Positions 17,176-26,939 of a stretch of DNA of 64,000 bases are shown here, in pieces; position 1 is the first letter of the stretch; every line of letters begins with the position of its first letter. A program made the position numbers and the translations under genes. The notes below the pieces were generated by a model. That model made no database searches. It had not been told where the DNA came from and saw only the letters and a list, made by a program, of their open reading frames with translations. The stretch covers positions 3,483,001 to 3,547,000 of the forward strand of contig NZ_LT629693.1 in assembly GCF_900099825.1 (NCBI RefSeq), written 5' to 3'. The DNA is from Bradyrhizobium ottawaense (GTDB lineage: Bacteria > Pseudomonadota > Alphaproteobacteria > Rhizobiales > Xanthobacteraceae).

Positions 17176-20100
17176 TGGCTTTGAATATCTCGGCATGGTC
17201 GATCCGGAACCCGCTTCCGTCCATCGTGTTTTCGATCATCCTGCTGGTGCTGGGCTGGGTGAGCTTCACCAAGCTCGCTGTGACGCGGCTGCCGAGCGCC
17301 GACATCCCGGTGATTTCGGTCGCGGTCTCGCAATTCGGCGCGGCGCCATCGGAACTTGAGTCGCAAGTCACCAAGACGATCGAAGACGGCGTCTCCGGCG
17401 TCGAGGGCGTGCGGCACATTTCTTCCTCGATCACCGACGGATTGTCGCTGACCACGATCCAGTTCGCGCTCGAGACCAATACCGACCGCGCGCTGAACGA
17501 CATCAAGGACGCCGTCACCCGTGTTCGCGCCAACCTGCCGCAGAACGTCACCGAGCCGTTGATCCAGCGCGTCGACGTCATCGGCCTGCCGATTGTCACC
17601 TATGCCGCGATCTCGCCCGGCAAGACGCCGGAGCAACTGTCCTACTTCGTCGACGACGTCGTCAAACGCGCGCTGCAGGGCGTGCGCGGCGTCGCCCAGG
17701 TCGAGCGCATCGGCGGTGTCGAGCGCGAGATTCTGGTTTCGCTCGATCCTGACCGGCTGGCGGCCGCGGGTCTCACCGCCGTCAATGTCAGCCAGATCCT
17801 GCGCGGCACCAATGTCGACCTCGCCGGCGGCCGTGCCGAAATCGGCAAGAACGACCAGGCGATCCGGACGTTGGCCGGCGCCAAGACGCTGAACGAACTC
17901 GCCGGCACCATGATCCCGCTGTTCGGCGGCGGCGAAGTCCGGCTCGACGATCTCGGCACCGTCACCGACACCATCGCCGACCGCCGCACCTTCGCCCGCT
18001 TCAACGGCGAGCCGGTGGTCGCGCTCGGCATCAAGCGCTCCAAGGGCGCCAGCGACGTGGTGGTCGCCGCCGCCGTGCAGAAGCGCATCGAAGTGCTGAA
18101 GGCCGCGTATCCCGACGTCGATCTGAAGCTGATCGACACCTCGGTCGAATTCACCAAGGGCAACTATGACGCCGCGATCTCGACCCTGTTCGAGGGTGCT
18201 ATCCTCGCCGTCGTCGTCGTGCTGTTGTTCCTGCGCGACATCCGCGCCACCATCATCGCCGCGATTTCGCTGCCGCTGTCGATCTTCCCGGCGTTCTGGG
18301 CGATGGATCTGCTCGGCTTCTCGCTGAACCTCGTCTCCTTCCTCGCGATCACGCTGTCGACGGGCATCCTGGTCGACGACGCCATCGTCGAGATCGAAAA
18401 CATCGTGCGCCACATGCGCATGGGCAAGACGCCCTATCGCGCGGCGCTGGAAGCCGCCGACGAAATCGGCCTCGCCGTGATCGCGATCTCGCTGACCATC
18501 ATCGCGATCTTCGCGCCCGCCAGTTTCATGTCCGGTATCGCCGGACAGTTCTTCAAGCAGTTCGGCATCACGGTGTCGGTGCAGGTGTTCTTCTCGCTGC
18601 TCGCCGCGCGCTTTGTGACGCCGGTGCTCGCCGCCTACTTCCTGAAGGATCATCCGCACGACGACCCGCCGCCCGGCCGCGTGCTGCAGACCTACACCAA
18701 GCTCGTAACCTGGTCGGTAAAGCACTACTTCATCACCGTGCTGATCGGCTTCGGCATCTTTGCCGCGTCGATCTGGAGCATCACGCTGCTGCCGCAGGGC
18801 TTCCTGCCGGCGCAGGACACCGCGCGTTCGCTACTGGCCATGGAGCTGCCGCCGGGTTCGCAGCTCGCCTACACCGAGAAGGTGACGGAAGAGATCGTCG
18901 CCCGTTTGCGCAAGCGCCCGGAGGTCAAGAGCATCTTCGTCGACGGAGGTCGGGTGCCGCCGGGAACGCTGGAGGTGCGGCGCGCCGCGCTGATCATCAA
19001 TTACACGCCGAAGACGGATCGCAAGATCACCCAGCGCCAGCTTGAACTCGAGATCAGCCAGGAACTCGAGAACGTTCCGGATATCCGTTTCTGGTTCCTC
19101 GACGAAAACGGCCTGCGCGCGATTTCGCTGGTCGTGACCGGCGTCGACAGCAATATCGTCAACAACGTCGCCAGCGAACTGGCGACCCAGATGAAGCGGA
19201 TTCCGATCATCGCCAACGTGATCTCGGAAACCTCGCTCGACCGGCCCGAGCTCCGGATCCGGCCGCGCGCCGAACTCGCCGCACGGCTTGGCGTTTCGAC
19301 CGAGAGCCTGTCGCAGACGATCCGCGTCGCCACCATCGGCGACGTCGGACCGGCCTTGGCGAAGTTCGATGCCGGCGACCGCCAGGTGCCGATCCGCGTC
19401 CAGCTCGAGGACAATGCGCGCGGCGACCTGCAGATGCTGCAGCAGTTGCGCGTGCCGCTCGGCCAGCGCGGCGAACGCGGCGGCGTGCCGCTATCGGTCG
19501 TTGCCGACATCCAGCTCGATCAGGGCCCGACCAGCATCAACCGCTACGACCGGGAACGGCAGGCCACCGTCGCGGCCGATCTCGTCGGCACCGCAGCCCT
19601 CGGCGACGCCACCAGGAAGATCTACGAACTTCCGGTCATGAAGAGCCTGCCGAAGGGCGTGAAGGTGAGCCCATCGGGCGACGCCGAAAGCCTGAACGAA
19701 TTGTCGGAAGGCTTTGCCACCGCCATCACCGCCGGCCTGATGATGGTCTATGCGGTGCTGGTGCTGTTGTTCGGCACCTTCCTGCAACCGATCACCATCC
19801 TGTTCTCGCTGCCGCTCTCGATCGGCGGCGCGATCGCGGCCCTGCTTTTGACCGGCAAGCAGCTCACCACACCGGTGTGGATCGGCATCCTGATGCTGAT
19901 GGGCATCGTCACCAAGAACGCCATCATGCTGGTGGAGTTCGCGGTCGAGGCGATCCGCGAAGGCAAGAAGCGCGACGAAGCGATCATCGACGCCGGCATG
20001 AAGCGGGCACGACCGATCGTGATGACGACGATTGCGATGGCCGCCGGCATGATGCCGTCAGCACTGGCGTTCGGCGCCGGCGGCGAATTCCGCTCGCCGA

Positions 20101-20333
20101 TGGCGCTCGCCGTGATCGGCGGTCTGGTTTTCTCGACCGTACTGTCGCTGGTGTTCGTGCCGGCGATGTTCATGATGATGGACGACCTCGGCGCCTTCAT
20201 CTGGCGCTTCGGCAAACTGCTGCTCGCCTCCCACGCCGAAAGCGAGCCCGCGGGCCACGCATCCGATCACACCGAGCCGCCGGCCAAGGGCCCGCCAGCG
20301 GCGCCTCCGGCGATGTCACCCGCGGCGGAGTGA
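17175..20333 (+). CDS. RND family efflux transporter permease
   Basis: A 1052-aa inner-membrane proton-driven pump with the usual 12 membrane helices and two large periplasmic loops. The TM4 segment GILVDDAIVEIENI holds the paired Asp residues that carry protons, and TKNAIMLVEFAVEA marks the second half. The closest subgroup by sequence feel is the AcrB/MexB-like hydrophobe pumps rather than metal (CusA) pumps. The last 40 residues are a Pro/Ala-rich tail. No outer-membrane channel gene follows, so it probably uses a shared TolC-type protein. It is coupled to the adaptor by a 1-bp overlap. Confidence 0.95.
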   Translation: MALNISAWSIRNPLPSIVFSIILLVLGWVSFTKLAVTRLPSADIPVISVAVSQFGAAPSELESQVTKTIEDGVSGVEGVRHISSSITDGLSLTTIQFALETNTDRALNDIKDAVTRVRANLPQNVTEPLIQRVDVIGLPIVTYAAISPGKTPEQLSYFVDDVVKRALQGVRGVAQVERIGGVEREILVSLDPDRLAAAGLTAVNVSQILRGTNVDLAGGRAEIGKNDQAIRTLAGAKTLNELAGTMIPLFGGGEVRLDDLGTVTDTIADRRTFARFNGEPVVALGIKRSKGASDVVVAAAVQKRIEVLKAAYPDVDLKLIDTSVEFTKGNYDAAISTLFEGAILAVVVVLLFLRDIRATIIAAISLPLSIFPAFWAMDLLGFSLNLVSFLAITLSTGILVDDAIVEIENIVRHMRMGKTPYRAALEAADEIGLAVIAISLTIIAIFAPASFMSGIAGQFFKQFGITVSVQVFFSLLAARFVTPVLAAYFLKDHPHDDPPPGRVLQTYTKLVTWSVKHYFITVLIGFGIFAASIWSITLLPQGFLPAQDTARSLLAMELPPGSQLAYTEKVTEEIVARLRKRPEVKSIFVDGGRVPPGTLEVRRAALIINYTPKTDRKITQRQLELEISQELENVPDIRFWFLDENGLRAISLVVTGVDSNIVNNVASELATQMKRIPIIANVISETSLDRPELRIRPRAELAARLGVSTESLSQTIRVATIGDVGPALAKFDAGDRQVPIRVQLEDNARGDLQMLQQLRVPLGQRGERGGVPLSVVADIQLDQGPTSINRYDRERQATVAADLVGTAALGDATRKIYELPVMKSLPKGVKVSPSGDAESLNELSEGFATAITAGLMMVYAVLVLLFGTFLQPITILFSLPLSIGGAIAALLLTGKQLTTPVWIGILMLMGIVTKNAIMLVEFAVEAIREGKKRDEAIIDAGMKRARPIVMTTIAMAAGMMPSALAFGAGGEFRSPMALAVIGGLVFSTVLSLVFVPAMFMMMDDLGAFIWRFGKLLLASHAESEPAGHASDHTEPPAKGPPAAPPAMSPAAE

Positions 20334-20390
20334 GAGTGCCAAGCCTCGCACGCACTAGCGAAATCTGTCGGCAAGCGCTATTCTATCATC

Positions 20391-20630
20391 ATGGTGTTTA
20401 CGCGCATTACCATTGATCCGGCGGTCTGTACCGGCAAGCCCTGTATTCGGGGGTTGAGATTTCCGGTAGCGCGACTGCTCGGGCTGATGGCCGCGGGTGA
20501 GGCACGCGAGACGATCCTCAGGAGCTATCCCTATATCGAATCGGAAGATATCGACGAAGCCCTGCGTTATGCGGCTTTCCTCGCTGAAGACGAGACGGTT
20601 GAGTTGTCGCCCTCCGTCCCTGCCAAGTGA
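20391..20630 (+). CDS. DUF433 domain protein, putative antitoxin
   Basis: A 79-aa protein with the DUF433 helix-turn-helix pattern: ITIDPAVCTGKPCIRGLRFPV at its N-terminus (conserved G-K-P-C-I-R-G core) and LRSYPYIESEDIDEALRYA following. DUF433 proteins are widely predicted antitoxins paired with DUF5615 PIN-like proteins, as here. Its TGA overlaps the GTG start of the next gene (GTGA), which indicates tight coupling. It lies 57 bp after the RND pump gene. Confidence 0.88.
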   Translation: MVFTRITIDPAVCTGKPCIRGLRFPVARLLGLMAAGEARETILRSYPYIESEDIDEALRYAAFLAEDETVELSPSVPAK

Positions 20631-20992
20631 AATTTCTGATCGATATGCCGCTCCCGCCGGCCATTGCGGGATGGCTTGTCGATCGAGGCCACGACGCCGT
20701 TCATGCTGTCGATTTGGGACTTCATCGCGCCTCCGACAGCGAGATCGTTGCACGTGCCAAGCAAGAGTCACGAACGGTGATCACCGCCGATCTTGACTAT
20801 CCGCGTCTTCTCGCCGTGGCACGCGCCAGCGAACCAAGCTTGATTTTGTTCCGCAACGGCGATTGGACCGAAGATCAGGTGCGAACGAGATTGGGCGATA
20901 TTCTCGCTGGACTGACCGAACGGGACATTGCTCAAAGCATTATTGTGGTGGATCGCGATCGTGTGCGGCGACGGCGGTTGCCGATCGAATAA
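20627..20992 (+). CDS. DUF5615 PIN-like protein, putative toxin
   Basis: A 121-aa protein of the PIN-like/Mut7-C-related group, predicted RNase toxins. Acidic positions expected for a PIN site are visible: Asp6 in KFLIDMPLP, an acidic/Ser-Asp stretch near residue 38 (RASDSEI), and Asp56 in TADLDYPRL. The start is GTG overlapping the DUF433 stop by 4 bp. Nuclease activity and toxicity are inferred from the family and arrangement. Confidence 0.85.
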   Translation: MKFLIDMPLPPAIAGWLVDRGHDAVHAVDLGLHRASDSEIVARAKQESRTVITADLDYPRLLAVARASEPSLILFRNGDWTEDQVRTRLGDILAGLTERDIAQSIIVVDRDRVRRRRLPIE

Positions 20993-21007
20993 GTCGTGCC
21001 TCGCCCC

Positions 21008-21682
21008 CTAATCGTTCCGCGCTACCGCCGTCAGCTTGGTCATGTTCTGCAGCAATATCCTGCCGCGCTGCAGGTCGAGGATGCCGTCCTTGCGCCAGAG
21101 CTGTAACTGACGATTGACGCTCTCGCGGGCAGCGCCGACGAAAATGCCGAGCTGTTCCTGCGAGATGTGCACTTCCGATCCGAAATCGTCGGACAGCGCG
21201 CAAAGCCGGCGTGCCAGCCGAACCGGCAGCGGCTGCAGCACCGATTCCTCCATCCGCTCGCTCTGCCAGCGGATGCGCTGGCACAACAGCATGATGATCT
21301 TGATCGCGACCTTGGGCTCTCGCTCGAGGAAGGCGAGGAAGTCCTCGCGCCGCAGCACGAACAGTTCCGACGGCTCGCCAGCGGCGGCGTCCGCGGTGCG
21401 GCTCTGGCCGTCGAGCACGGCGACCTCGCCAAACAGGTCGCCCGGGCCCATGAAATTCAGCGTCAGCCGGCTGCCGTCGGAGGCGCCGGTCTCGATCCGG
21501 ATCTGACCGCGGCGGACCCCGTACAGGGCATCGCCGGGATCGCCCTTCTGAAACAGCATTTCGCCAACCCCGAGCTGCTCGGTGTGGCAAAGGCCGGAAA
21601 TGCGCTGCAACTCGTCGGCGCCCAAATCCGCAAACATCGGATTCATTTTCAGAATGACCGCAAATTCGGCCTGTTTACTCAT
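21008..21682 (-). CDS. Crp/Fnr family regulator of the Crp type
   Basis: A 224-aa regulator. The N-terminal cyclic-nucleotide domain keeps the phosphate-binding cassette FGEVAVLDGQSRTADA, with Glu86, Arg95 and Thr96 where E. coli CRP has Glu, Arg and Ser. The C-terminal helix-turn-helix has recognition helix GAARESVNRQL, whose R-E-x-x-x-R pattern is that of CRP and reads TGTGA half-sites; FNR-type proteins lack the Arg. No N-terminal FNR cysteine cluster is present. GGAAGG lies 6 bp before ATG 21682, which is why I prefer it over ATG 21697. A near-consensus CRP site lies 68 bp upstream. Confidence 0.9.
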   Translation of the reverse strand: MSKQAEFAVILKMNPMFADLGADELQRISGLCHTEQLGVGEMLFQKGDPGDALYGVRRGQIRIETGASDGSRLTLNFMGPGDLFGEVAVLDGQSRTADAAAGEPSELFVLRREDFLAFLEREPKVAIKIIMLLCQRIRWQSERMEESVLQPLPVRLARRLCALSDDFGSEVHISQEQLGIFVGAARESVNRQLQLWRKDGILDLQRGRILLQNMTKLTAVARND

Positions 21683-21749
21683 TGTATTGCCTTCCAAATC
21701 AGTCCCAACCCGCCTGCTAGCCGGTTAGCAAAATTTGACCGCCTGGAAG

Positions 21750-21765
21750 TGTGTCATAAGTCACA
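21750..21765. promoter_or_regulatory. CRP-like site in the crp/asmA divergent region
   Basis: TGTGTCATAAGTCACA matches TGTGA-N6-TCACA with one mismatch. It lies 68 bp upstream of the crp-type ATG and 137 bp upstream of the AsmA gene, which suggests autoregulation and possible control of asmA. Confidence 0.55.
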
Positions 21766-21901
21766 TAACTTTGCAGTAGCCTTGGATTATTTTTGGCTTC
21801 TTTTGGGCCCTCTCCCTTTCCGGGATAAGCTCGCCCGATCGGCCGCGTGCGCCTGTGGCACGGTCGAACTCGATGCCGGTTAGCCGGTCTGGAATGACGA
21901 A

Positions 21902-23962
21902 ATGAGAGCATTGAAAATCGCCGGCGCCGCCATCGTGGCCGTGATCGTCGTCATCGCGCTGCTGCTGGTGATCGGCGTCCCCTCCTCGTTCCTGACCTCG
22001 CAGATCGAGGCCCGGGTCGAGCGCGAGACCGGCTACAAGCTCACCGTCAATGGCGGCGCCAAGGTCGGCCTGTGGCCCTCGCTCAACGTCACCCTGAACG
22101 ACGTCACCCTGCAGGATCCGAAGGAGCGCGATAACGACAACCGCATCACCGCCGGCAGCATCCAGGCGGATATGACGCTCGCCAGCGTATGGGCCGGCAA
22201 GCCCGAGATCAGCGAACTCGTGATCGTGCGCCCGGTCGTCAACGTGCCGCTGCAGCGCGAGCGCCTCAAGGATGCAGCTCCAGCGGCAAAGCCGCTGGCT
22301 GCCGGTGCCGGCAACGCCGTTTCGATCGAGCATGTCAGCATCACCGGCGGCACGGTGGTGTTTTCCAATCTGCGCGACCGCGTCGAGAACAAGATCGAGA
22401 CCATCAACGCCGACGTCACCGTCGATGCCGATCGCAAGATCAGAATGACCGGCAATGCGCGCAGCGGCGACACCCCGCTGAAATTCGAGATCAAGGCCGC
22501 GCCGCCTGCCCCGCCGCTCGAACGGCAGAACATCCCGACCGAGATCAAGCTCGACGCACCCGGCCTGTTGCAGGCGCCGCTGTCGGCCAAGGCCGAAGTG
22601 CGGCTCAACGGCTCCGTGGTGATGATCAACGGACTGACCGGCGTGCTCGGCGACGGTGCGTTCAACGGCTGGGCCTCGGTCGATCTCGCCAGCAAGCCGC
22701 TGGTGAAGCTCGATCTGGATTTTCAGCGGCTGGCGCTGGCGAAATCGCCTGACAGCACCGGTTCCGCGGCGCAGCCGTGGAGCAATGCGACCATCGACCT
22801 CAACGGCCTCAATTATGTCGACGTGCAGGCGCGCATTTCCTCCGCCGAACTCACTGTTGGCGACGGCCATTTCGCGCCCGCCGCGATCGAGGCAACGCTC
22901 GCCAGCGGCGTGTTGAAGGCCCAGGTCTCCAATCTCGGCGCCTATGGCGGCAGCGCCAATGGCGACGTCACCATCCACGCCTCGACCGCCAATCCCAGCT
23001 TCGCGCTGCGCGCCGACCTCACCGGTGTCCGCGCGCTGCCGTTGCTGAAGGGCCTTGCCGATTTCGACAAGCTCGACGGCAAGCTGCAGACCAGGATCAG
23101 CGTGCGCTCGTCGGGGAACAGTCAGCGCGCGATCATGGCGAACATGTCGGGCACGACGTTCGCGGTGTTCCAGGACGGCGCGATCAAGGGGCTCAACGTC
23201 GCGCAGATGATCCGCTCGCTGACCGCGAGCACGCTGTCGGGCTGGCAGGAGAGCAGCGAACAGGCGACGGATCTGTCGCAACTGTCCGCGTCGTTCAAGA
23301 TCGACAAGGGCCAGGCGCAGACCACCGACCTCAACCTGGTCGGCCCGCTGGTGAAGATGACCGGCGTTGGCACCATCGACCTCGGCACCAAGCAGATCGG
23401 GTTCCGCGTCGAGCCGAAACTGGTGATGACCACCGAAGGCCAGGGCCGCCCCACCGAGCCGGTCGGGCTCGGCATTCCCGTCATGATCGAGGGACCGTGG
23501 GGCGCGCCGCGGATCTATCCGGAGATGCAGGGCATGCTCGACAATCCCGAGGCGGCCTATGCCAGGCTCAAGGAGATGGGCAAGGGCCTGTTCGGCGCCA
23601 ATGGCGGCGGACTCAACAGTTCCGGAATCGGCGCCGCGCTCGGCGGCCTGCTCGGCGGCGGCCAGGCCGGTGCCGCCGGCACGCCGGATACCGGACAGAG
23701 CGGCAAGCCCAACGATCCGCTCGGCGGCCAACTCGGCGAGACCATCGGCAACCTGCTGCAGCAGGGCCTGAGCGGGTTGGGCCAGGGCGCAACAGGGCAA
23801 GGCGGCGCACGTCCGACCCAGGGCCGCAGCATTCTTAACCCCAACGCGTCCACCCCGGCAGCTCCCGCCGAGACGACCGCGCCCCCGGCGCCGGCGGATG
23901 CGACCCCGCAGCAGGACAGCCAGCCGATGAACGACGTGTTGCGGCAGCTGTTCAATCGCTGA
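21902..23962 (+). CDS. AsmA family protein
   Basis: A 686-aa envelope protein with one N-terminal membrane helix (residues 5-27) and a long periplasmic beta-rich region. The AsmA N-terminal domain (about 28-200) and the C-terminal AsmA-like domain (about 370-530, with LDKLDGKLQTRISVRSSG) are visible, followed by a Gly/Gln/Pro-rich low-complexity tail. AsmA-like proteins are thought to bridge the periplasm and move phospholipids to the outer membrane. It diverges from the crp-type gene. A repeat follows the stop. Confidence 0.88.
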   Translation: MRALKIAGAAIVAVIVVIALLLVIGVPSSFLTSQIEARVERETGYKLTVNGGAKVGLWPSLNVTLNDVTLQDPKERDNDNRITAGSIQADMTLASVWAGKPEISELVIVRPVVNVPLQRERLKDAAPAAKPLAAGAGNAVSIEHVSITGGTVVFSNLRDRVENKIETINADVTVDADRKIRMTGNARSGDTPLKFEIKAAPPAPPLERQNIPTEIKLDAPGLLQAPLSAKAEVRLNGSVVMINGLTGVLGDGAFNGWASVDLASKPLVKLDLDFQRLALAKSPDSTGSAAQPWSNATIDLNGLNYVDVQARISSAELTVGDGHFAPAAIEATLASGVLKAQVSNLGAYGGSANGDVTIHASTANPSFALRADLTGVRALPLLKGLADFDKLDGKLQTRISVRSSGNSQRAIMANMSGTTFAVFQDGAIKGLNVAQMIRSLTASTLSGWQESSEQATDLSQLSASFKIDKGQAQTTDLNLVGPLVKMTGVGTIDLGTKQIGFRVEPKLVMTTEGQGRPTEPVGLGIPVMIEGPWGAPRIYPEMQGMLDNPEAAYARLKEMGKGLFGANGGGLNSSGIGAALGGLLGGGQAGAAGTPDTGQSGKPNDPLGGQLGETIGNLLQQGLSGLGQGATGQGGARPTQGRSILNPNASTPAAPAETTAPPAPADATPQQDSQPMNDVLRQLFNR

Positions 23963-23970
23963 CTTCTGCT

Positions 23971-24124
23971 CCCTCGCCCCGCGCTTGCGGGGTCGAGACG
24001 AGCGAAGCTCGCTCTTAGAGGGTTGGGGTGAGGGGCTCTATCCACGAGTGAAGCCTATCGAGAGACCTGTACCCCCTCACCCGGCGCTACGCGCCGACCT
24101 CTCCCCGCAGGCGGGGCGAGGTAA
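23971..24124. repeat. Inverted-repeat intergenic element
   Basis: CCTCGCCCCGC at the left pairs with GCGGGGCGAGG at the right, and GGGTTGGGGTGAGGGG pairs imperfectly with CCCCCTCACCC. It is a diverged relative of the elements at 7336-7524 and 32262-32413. The rest of the 338-bp gap up to the cyclase start shows no gene. Confidence 0.65.
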
Positions 24125-24300
24125 GTGACCGCTCGTTCCTCCAAGTCCTGCGATCCTCCCCAAATTCGGAGCTAACCATGCCGGCGGAGGGCCGGTCAGG
24201 GGCCTCAATTCGTGCTAGAACGGCCCGCATGCGCGCCCCACGGGGCGGCTTGCGGCCACGAAGCTGATGCGCCTTCGAGGCATGGCGCACGAGGGTCCGG

Positions 24301-26754
24301 ATGAGCGGGGTGAGGGATAAGATCTGGTTCCTGCGCGAGGGCCTGTTCGCCAAATACGTCATCGCCCTGGTCGGCCTCGTCGTGTTCGTGCTGGCCGTCA
24401 ACGGCGCCATGGAAATCTGGATCAGCTATCGCGGCATCAAGACCACGCTCAACGACGGCATGTCGGAGAAGGCGGAGGCGACGGCCAAGCACATCGAGCA
24501 ATCGATGGCCGACCTCGAGCGGCAGATCTCCTGGGCGACGCGCGCCTATTCCAACACGGTCGAGCTGCGCCGCGCCGACTATGCGCAACTGCTGCGGCAG
24601 GTGCCGCAGGTCAGCCAGCTCTCGCTGCTCGACCCCAAGGGCCACGAGCAGCTCCGGCTGTCGCGGCGCACCGTCAATGTCGGCAGCAACCTTGATTTCT
24701 CCCGCGACATCTCCTTCACCGAGGCCGTTGCCCGCGGCACCGGCTACGCGCCGCCGTATTTCCGCGGCGAGCATCCGTATATGTCGATCGCGCTGTCGCA
24801 TTCGGATTCCAACGTCACCGTCGCCGAGATCGATCTCGACTTCCTCACCGAATTCTTCGGCGATGCCCAGGTCGGCAAGGTGGCGTTTGGCTATGTCGTC
24901 GACGGCAGGGGCCAGGTGCTGGCGAGTTCGTCGAAGGGGCCGGAAGTCGCCAAGAGCCTTTCCGCGCTGCCGCAGGTCGCCGCCGTGATCAAGCCCGGCG
25001 GCGCGCCGCTTTCGGCCGGCACCGACAGTGCGGGCCATGACGTGCTGACGACGTCGAGTGCGGTGCCGAAGCTCGGCTGGTACGTGTTCTACGAGCAGCC
25101 GACCGCGCAGGCGCTGACGCCGATCCGCGATCAAATGGTGCGGATTGCGCTGTTGATCGCGCTCGGCCTCGTGGTCGCGATCATCGCCGGCACCATCATG
25201 GCGCGGCGCATGCTGGTGCCGATCACGGCATTGCGCGCCGGCGCGCGACGGCTCGGCGCCGGCGAGTTCGGCCATCGCATCGAGGTGAAGACATCCGATG
25301 AACTCGAAGAGCTCGCCAACCAGTTCAACAGCATGGCGGGGCAACTGGCCGAGACCTATTCGGACCTCGAATGGAAGGTGAAGGAGCGGACGCGCGACCT
25401 GGCGCAGTCGATCAACGAGCTCAAGGTGCTCGAGGAAGTCGGCCGCGCGGTCGCCTCCTCGCTCGATCTCAACGCGGTGCTGCCGACGGTCGCGGCCCGC
25501 GCGCTCGAGATTACCCATGCCGACGCGGTGCTGATCTACGGCTATGACGCCACGGGCCGCCAGTTCAATCTGACTGAGGCGATCGGCATCGACAAGGACG
25601 CCGAGGGCGGCCATCGCGCTATCGACGAGGCCGGCAGCCCGCTCGGCGACGCCGCCGCGAAGGCCGAGCCGATCTCGATTCCCAATCTCGATGCGACATC
25701 CGAACATCCGCTGCGCGACATGGCGGTCGCTGCCGGTTTCCATTCGGTGCTGGTGGTGCCGCTGGTCGACCAGCAGGGCATTCTGGGCTCGCTGGTGGTG
25801 CTGCGGCGGAGCGCCGGCGCGTTCTCGCCGAACCTGATCGGGCTGATGAAGACCTTTGCGCATCAATCCGTGCTGGCGATGCGCAACGCGCGGCTGTTCT
25901 CTGAAGTCGACCACAAGAGCCGCGAACTGCTGAGCGCGAACGACACGGTGCGGCAGCAGGCCGACAAGCTGCAGGAGCAGACCGACCAGCTCAGGGATTG
26001 GAACAGGTCGCTGGAACAGCGGGTGGAGACGCAGCTCGGCGAGATCGAGCGGATTCGCCGGCTTGAGCGTTTCCTCGCACCGCAGGTGGCGCAACTGATC
26101 GCCTCCTCCGACGGCCATGATGCGCTGCTCGACAGCCACCGCCGCGAAGTCACGGTCGTGTTCTGCGACCTGCGCGGCTTTACCGCGTTCACCGAGAGTA
26201 CCGAGCCGGAAGAGGCGATGAACGTGCTGCGCGAATATCACGCCGCACTCGGCGAATTGATCTTCCGCTACGAAGGCACGCTCGACCGTTATGCCGGCGA
26301 CGGCGTGATGATCTTGTTCAACGCGCCGATCCAGTTCGAGGACCACACCGCGCGCGCCGTCCGGATGGCGGTGGAAATGCGCGACGCCATCGGCGAGCTG
26401 ACCGGGAAGTGGCGCAACCGCGGCCACAATCTCGGCTTCGGCATCGGCATCGCGCTCGGCTACGCCACGCTCGGCCAGATCGGCTTCGAGCAGCGGCTGG
26501 AATACGCCGCGATCGGCAGCGTCACCAACCTGGCTTCCCGGCTGTGCGACGAAGCCAAGGCCCACCAGATCGTGGTGTCCAGGCGCGTCTACGGCATGGT
26601 CGAACCCTGGGTCGAGGGCCGGCCGATCGACGATCTCAACCTCAAGGGTTTCAATCACCCGGTGCTGGCCGCGGAGATTCTGAGCTGGCGCGAGGAAGTC
26701 GACAACGTGGTGGATGCAGCAGCGTCGACCGCGCGGCGGAAGAAGACGTCATAA
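24301..26754 (+). CDS. Membrane-bound class III adenylate/guanylate cyclase with extracytoplasmic sensor, HAMP and GAF
   Basis: An 817-aa cyclase making cAMP or cGMP. Order: TM1 (19-38), periplasmic sensor (about 40-278, Cache-like), TM2 (279-300), HAMP (301-355), GAF (about 380-535), coiled coil (540-590), cyclase catalytic domain (about 615-790). Metal-binding Asp623 lies in FCDLRGFT and Asp667 in AGDGVMILFNAP; Asn743 and Arg747 in VTNLASR are the transition-state pair. The enzyme therefore looks active. A nearby Crp-type gene (21008-21682) and CRP-like sites suggest where the signal goes; cAMP rather than cGMP is assumed. Confidence 0.92.
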   Translation: MSGVRDKIWFLREGLFAKYVIALVGLVVFVLAVNGAMEIWISYRGIKTTLNDGMSEKAEATAKHIEQSMADLERQISWATRAYSNTVELRRADYAQLLRQVPQVSQLSLLDPKGHEQLRLSRRTVNVGSNLDFSRDISFTEAVARGTGYAPPYFRGEHPYMSIALSHSDSNVTVAEIDLDFLTEFFGDAQVGKVAFGYVVDGRGQVLASSSKGPEVAKSLSALPQVAAVIKPGGAPLSAGTDSAGHDVLTTSSAVPKLGWYVFYEQPTAQALTPIRDQMVRIALLIALGLVVAIIAGTIMARRMLVPITALRAGARRLGAGEFGHRIEVKTSDELEELANQFNSMAGQLAETYSDLEWKVKERTRDLAQSINELKVLEEVGRAVASSLDLNAVLPTVAARALEITHADAVLIYGYDATGRQFNLTEAIGIDKDAEGGHRAIDEAGSPLGDAAAKAEPISIPNLDATSEHPLRDMAVAAGFHSVLVVPLVDQQGILGSLVVLRRSAGAFSPNLIGLMKTFAHQSVLAMRNARLFSEVDHKSRELLSANDTVRQQADKLQEQTDQLRDWNRSLEQRVETQLGEIERIRRLERFLAPQVAQLIASSDGHDALLDSHRREVTVVFCDLRGFTAFTESTEPEEAMNVLREYHAALGELIFRYEGTLDRYAGDGVMILFNAPIQFEDHTARAVRMAVEMRDAIGELTGKWRNRGHNLGFGIGIALGYATLGQIGFEQRLEYAAIGSVTNLASRLCDEAKAHQIVVSRRVYGMVEPWVEGRPIDDLNLKGFNHPVLAAEILSWREEVDNVVDAAASTARRKKTS

Positions 26755-26759
26755 CTTCT

Positions 26760-26877
26760 GTCGTCCCGGCCTTGAGCCGGGACCCATACCGCGTGATCTC
26801 TCGGTGAGCCGCGGCGGCTAACATCTCGTCCACATCAACGGCCGCGGCGTATGGGTCCCTGCGTTCGCAGGGACGAC
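26760..26877. repeat. Palindromic repeat (GTCGTCCC family)
   Basis: It begins GTCGTCCCGGCC, contains GGGACCCATACCGCGTGATC and the opposing GGCGTATGGGTCCC, and ends GCAGGGACGAC. Copies at 28773-28889, 29192-29327 and 46026-46154 share this plan. Confidence 0.75.
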
Positions 26878-26939
26878 ATCGAGGTATTGCCCTCGCACTC
26901 GATTCAAATTTCAAACAGCCAAAATCATCCCGCCGCGCC

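Noticed and set aside
17172..18725. Long open frame on the minus strand opposite the RND pump
   Set aside because: Arg/Asp/Gly-rich translation without motifs; typical antisense openness in GC-rich DNA over a clear RND gene.
21761..23800. 679-codon minus-strand frame opposite the AsmA gene
   Set aside because: No protein character or start signal, and AsmA on the plus strand is clear.
24205..26658. 817-codon minus-strand frame opposite the cyclase gene
   Set aside because: Its length mirrors the real gene; composition is Arg/His/Asp-rich without motifs.
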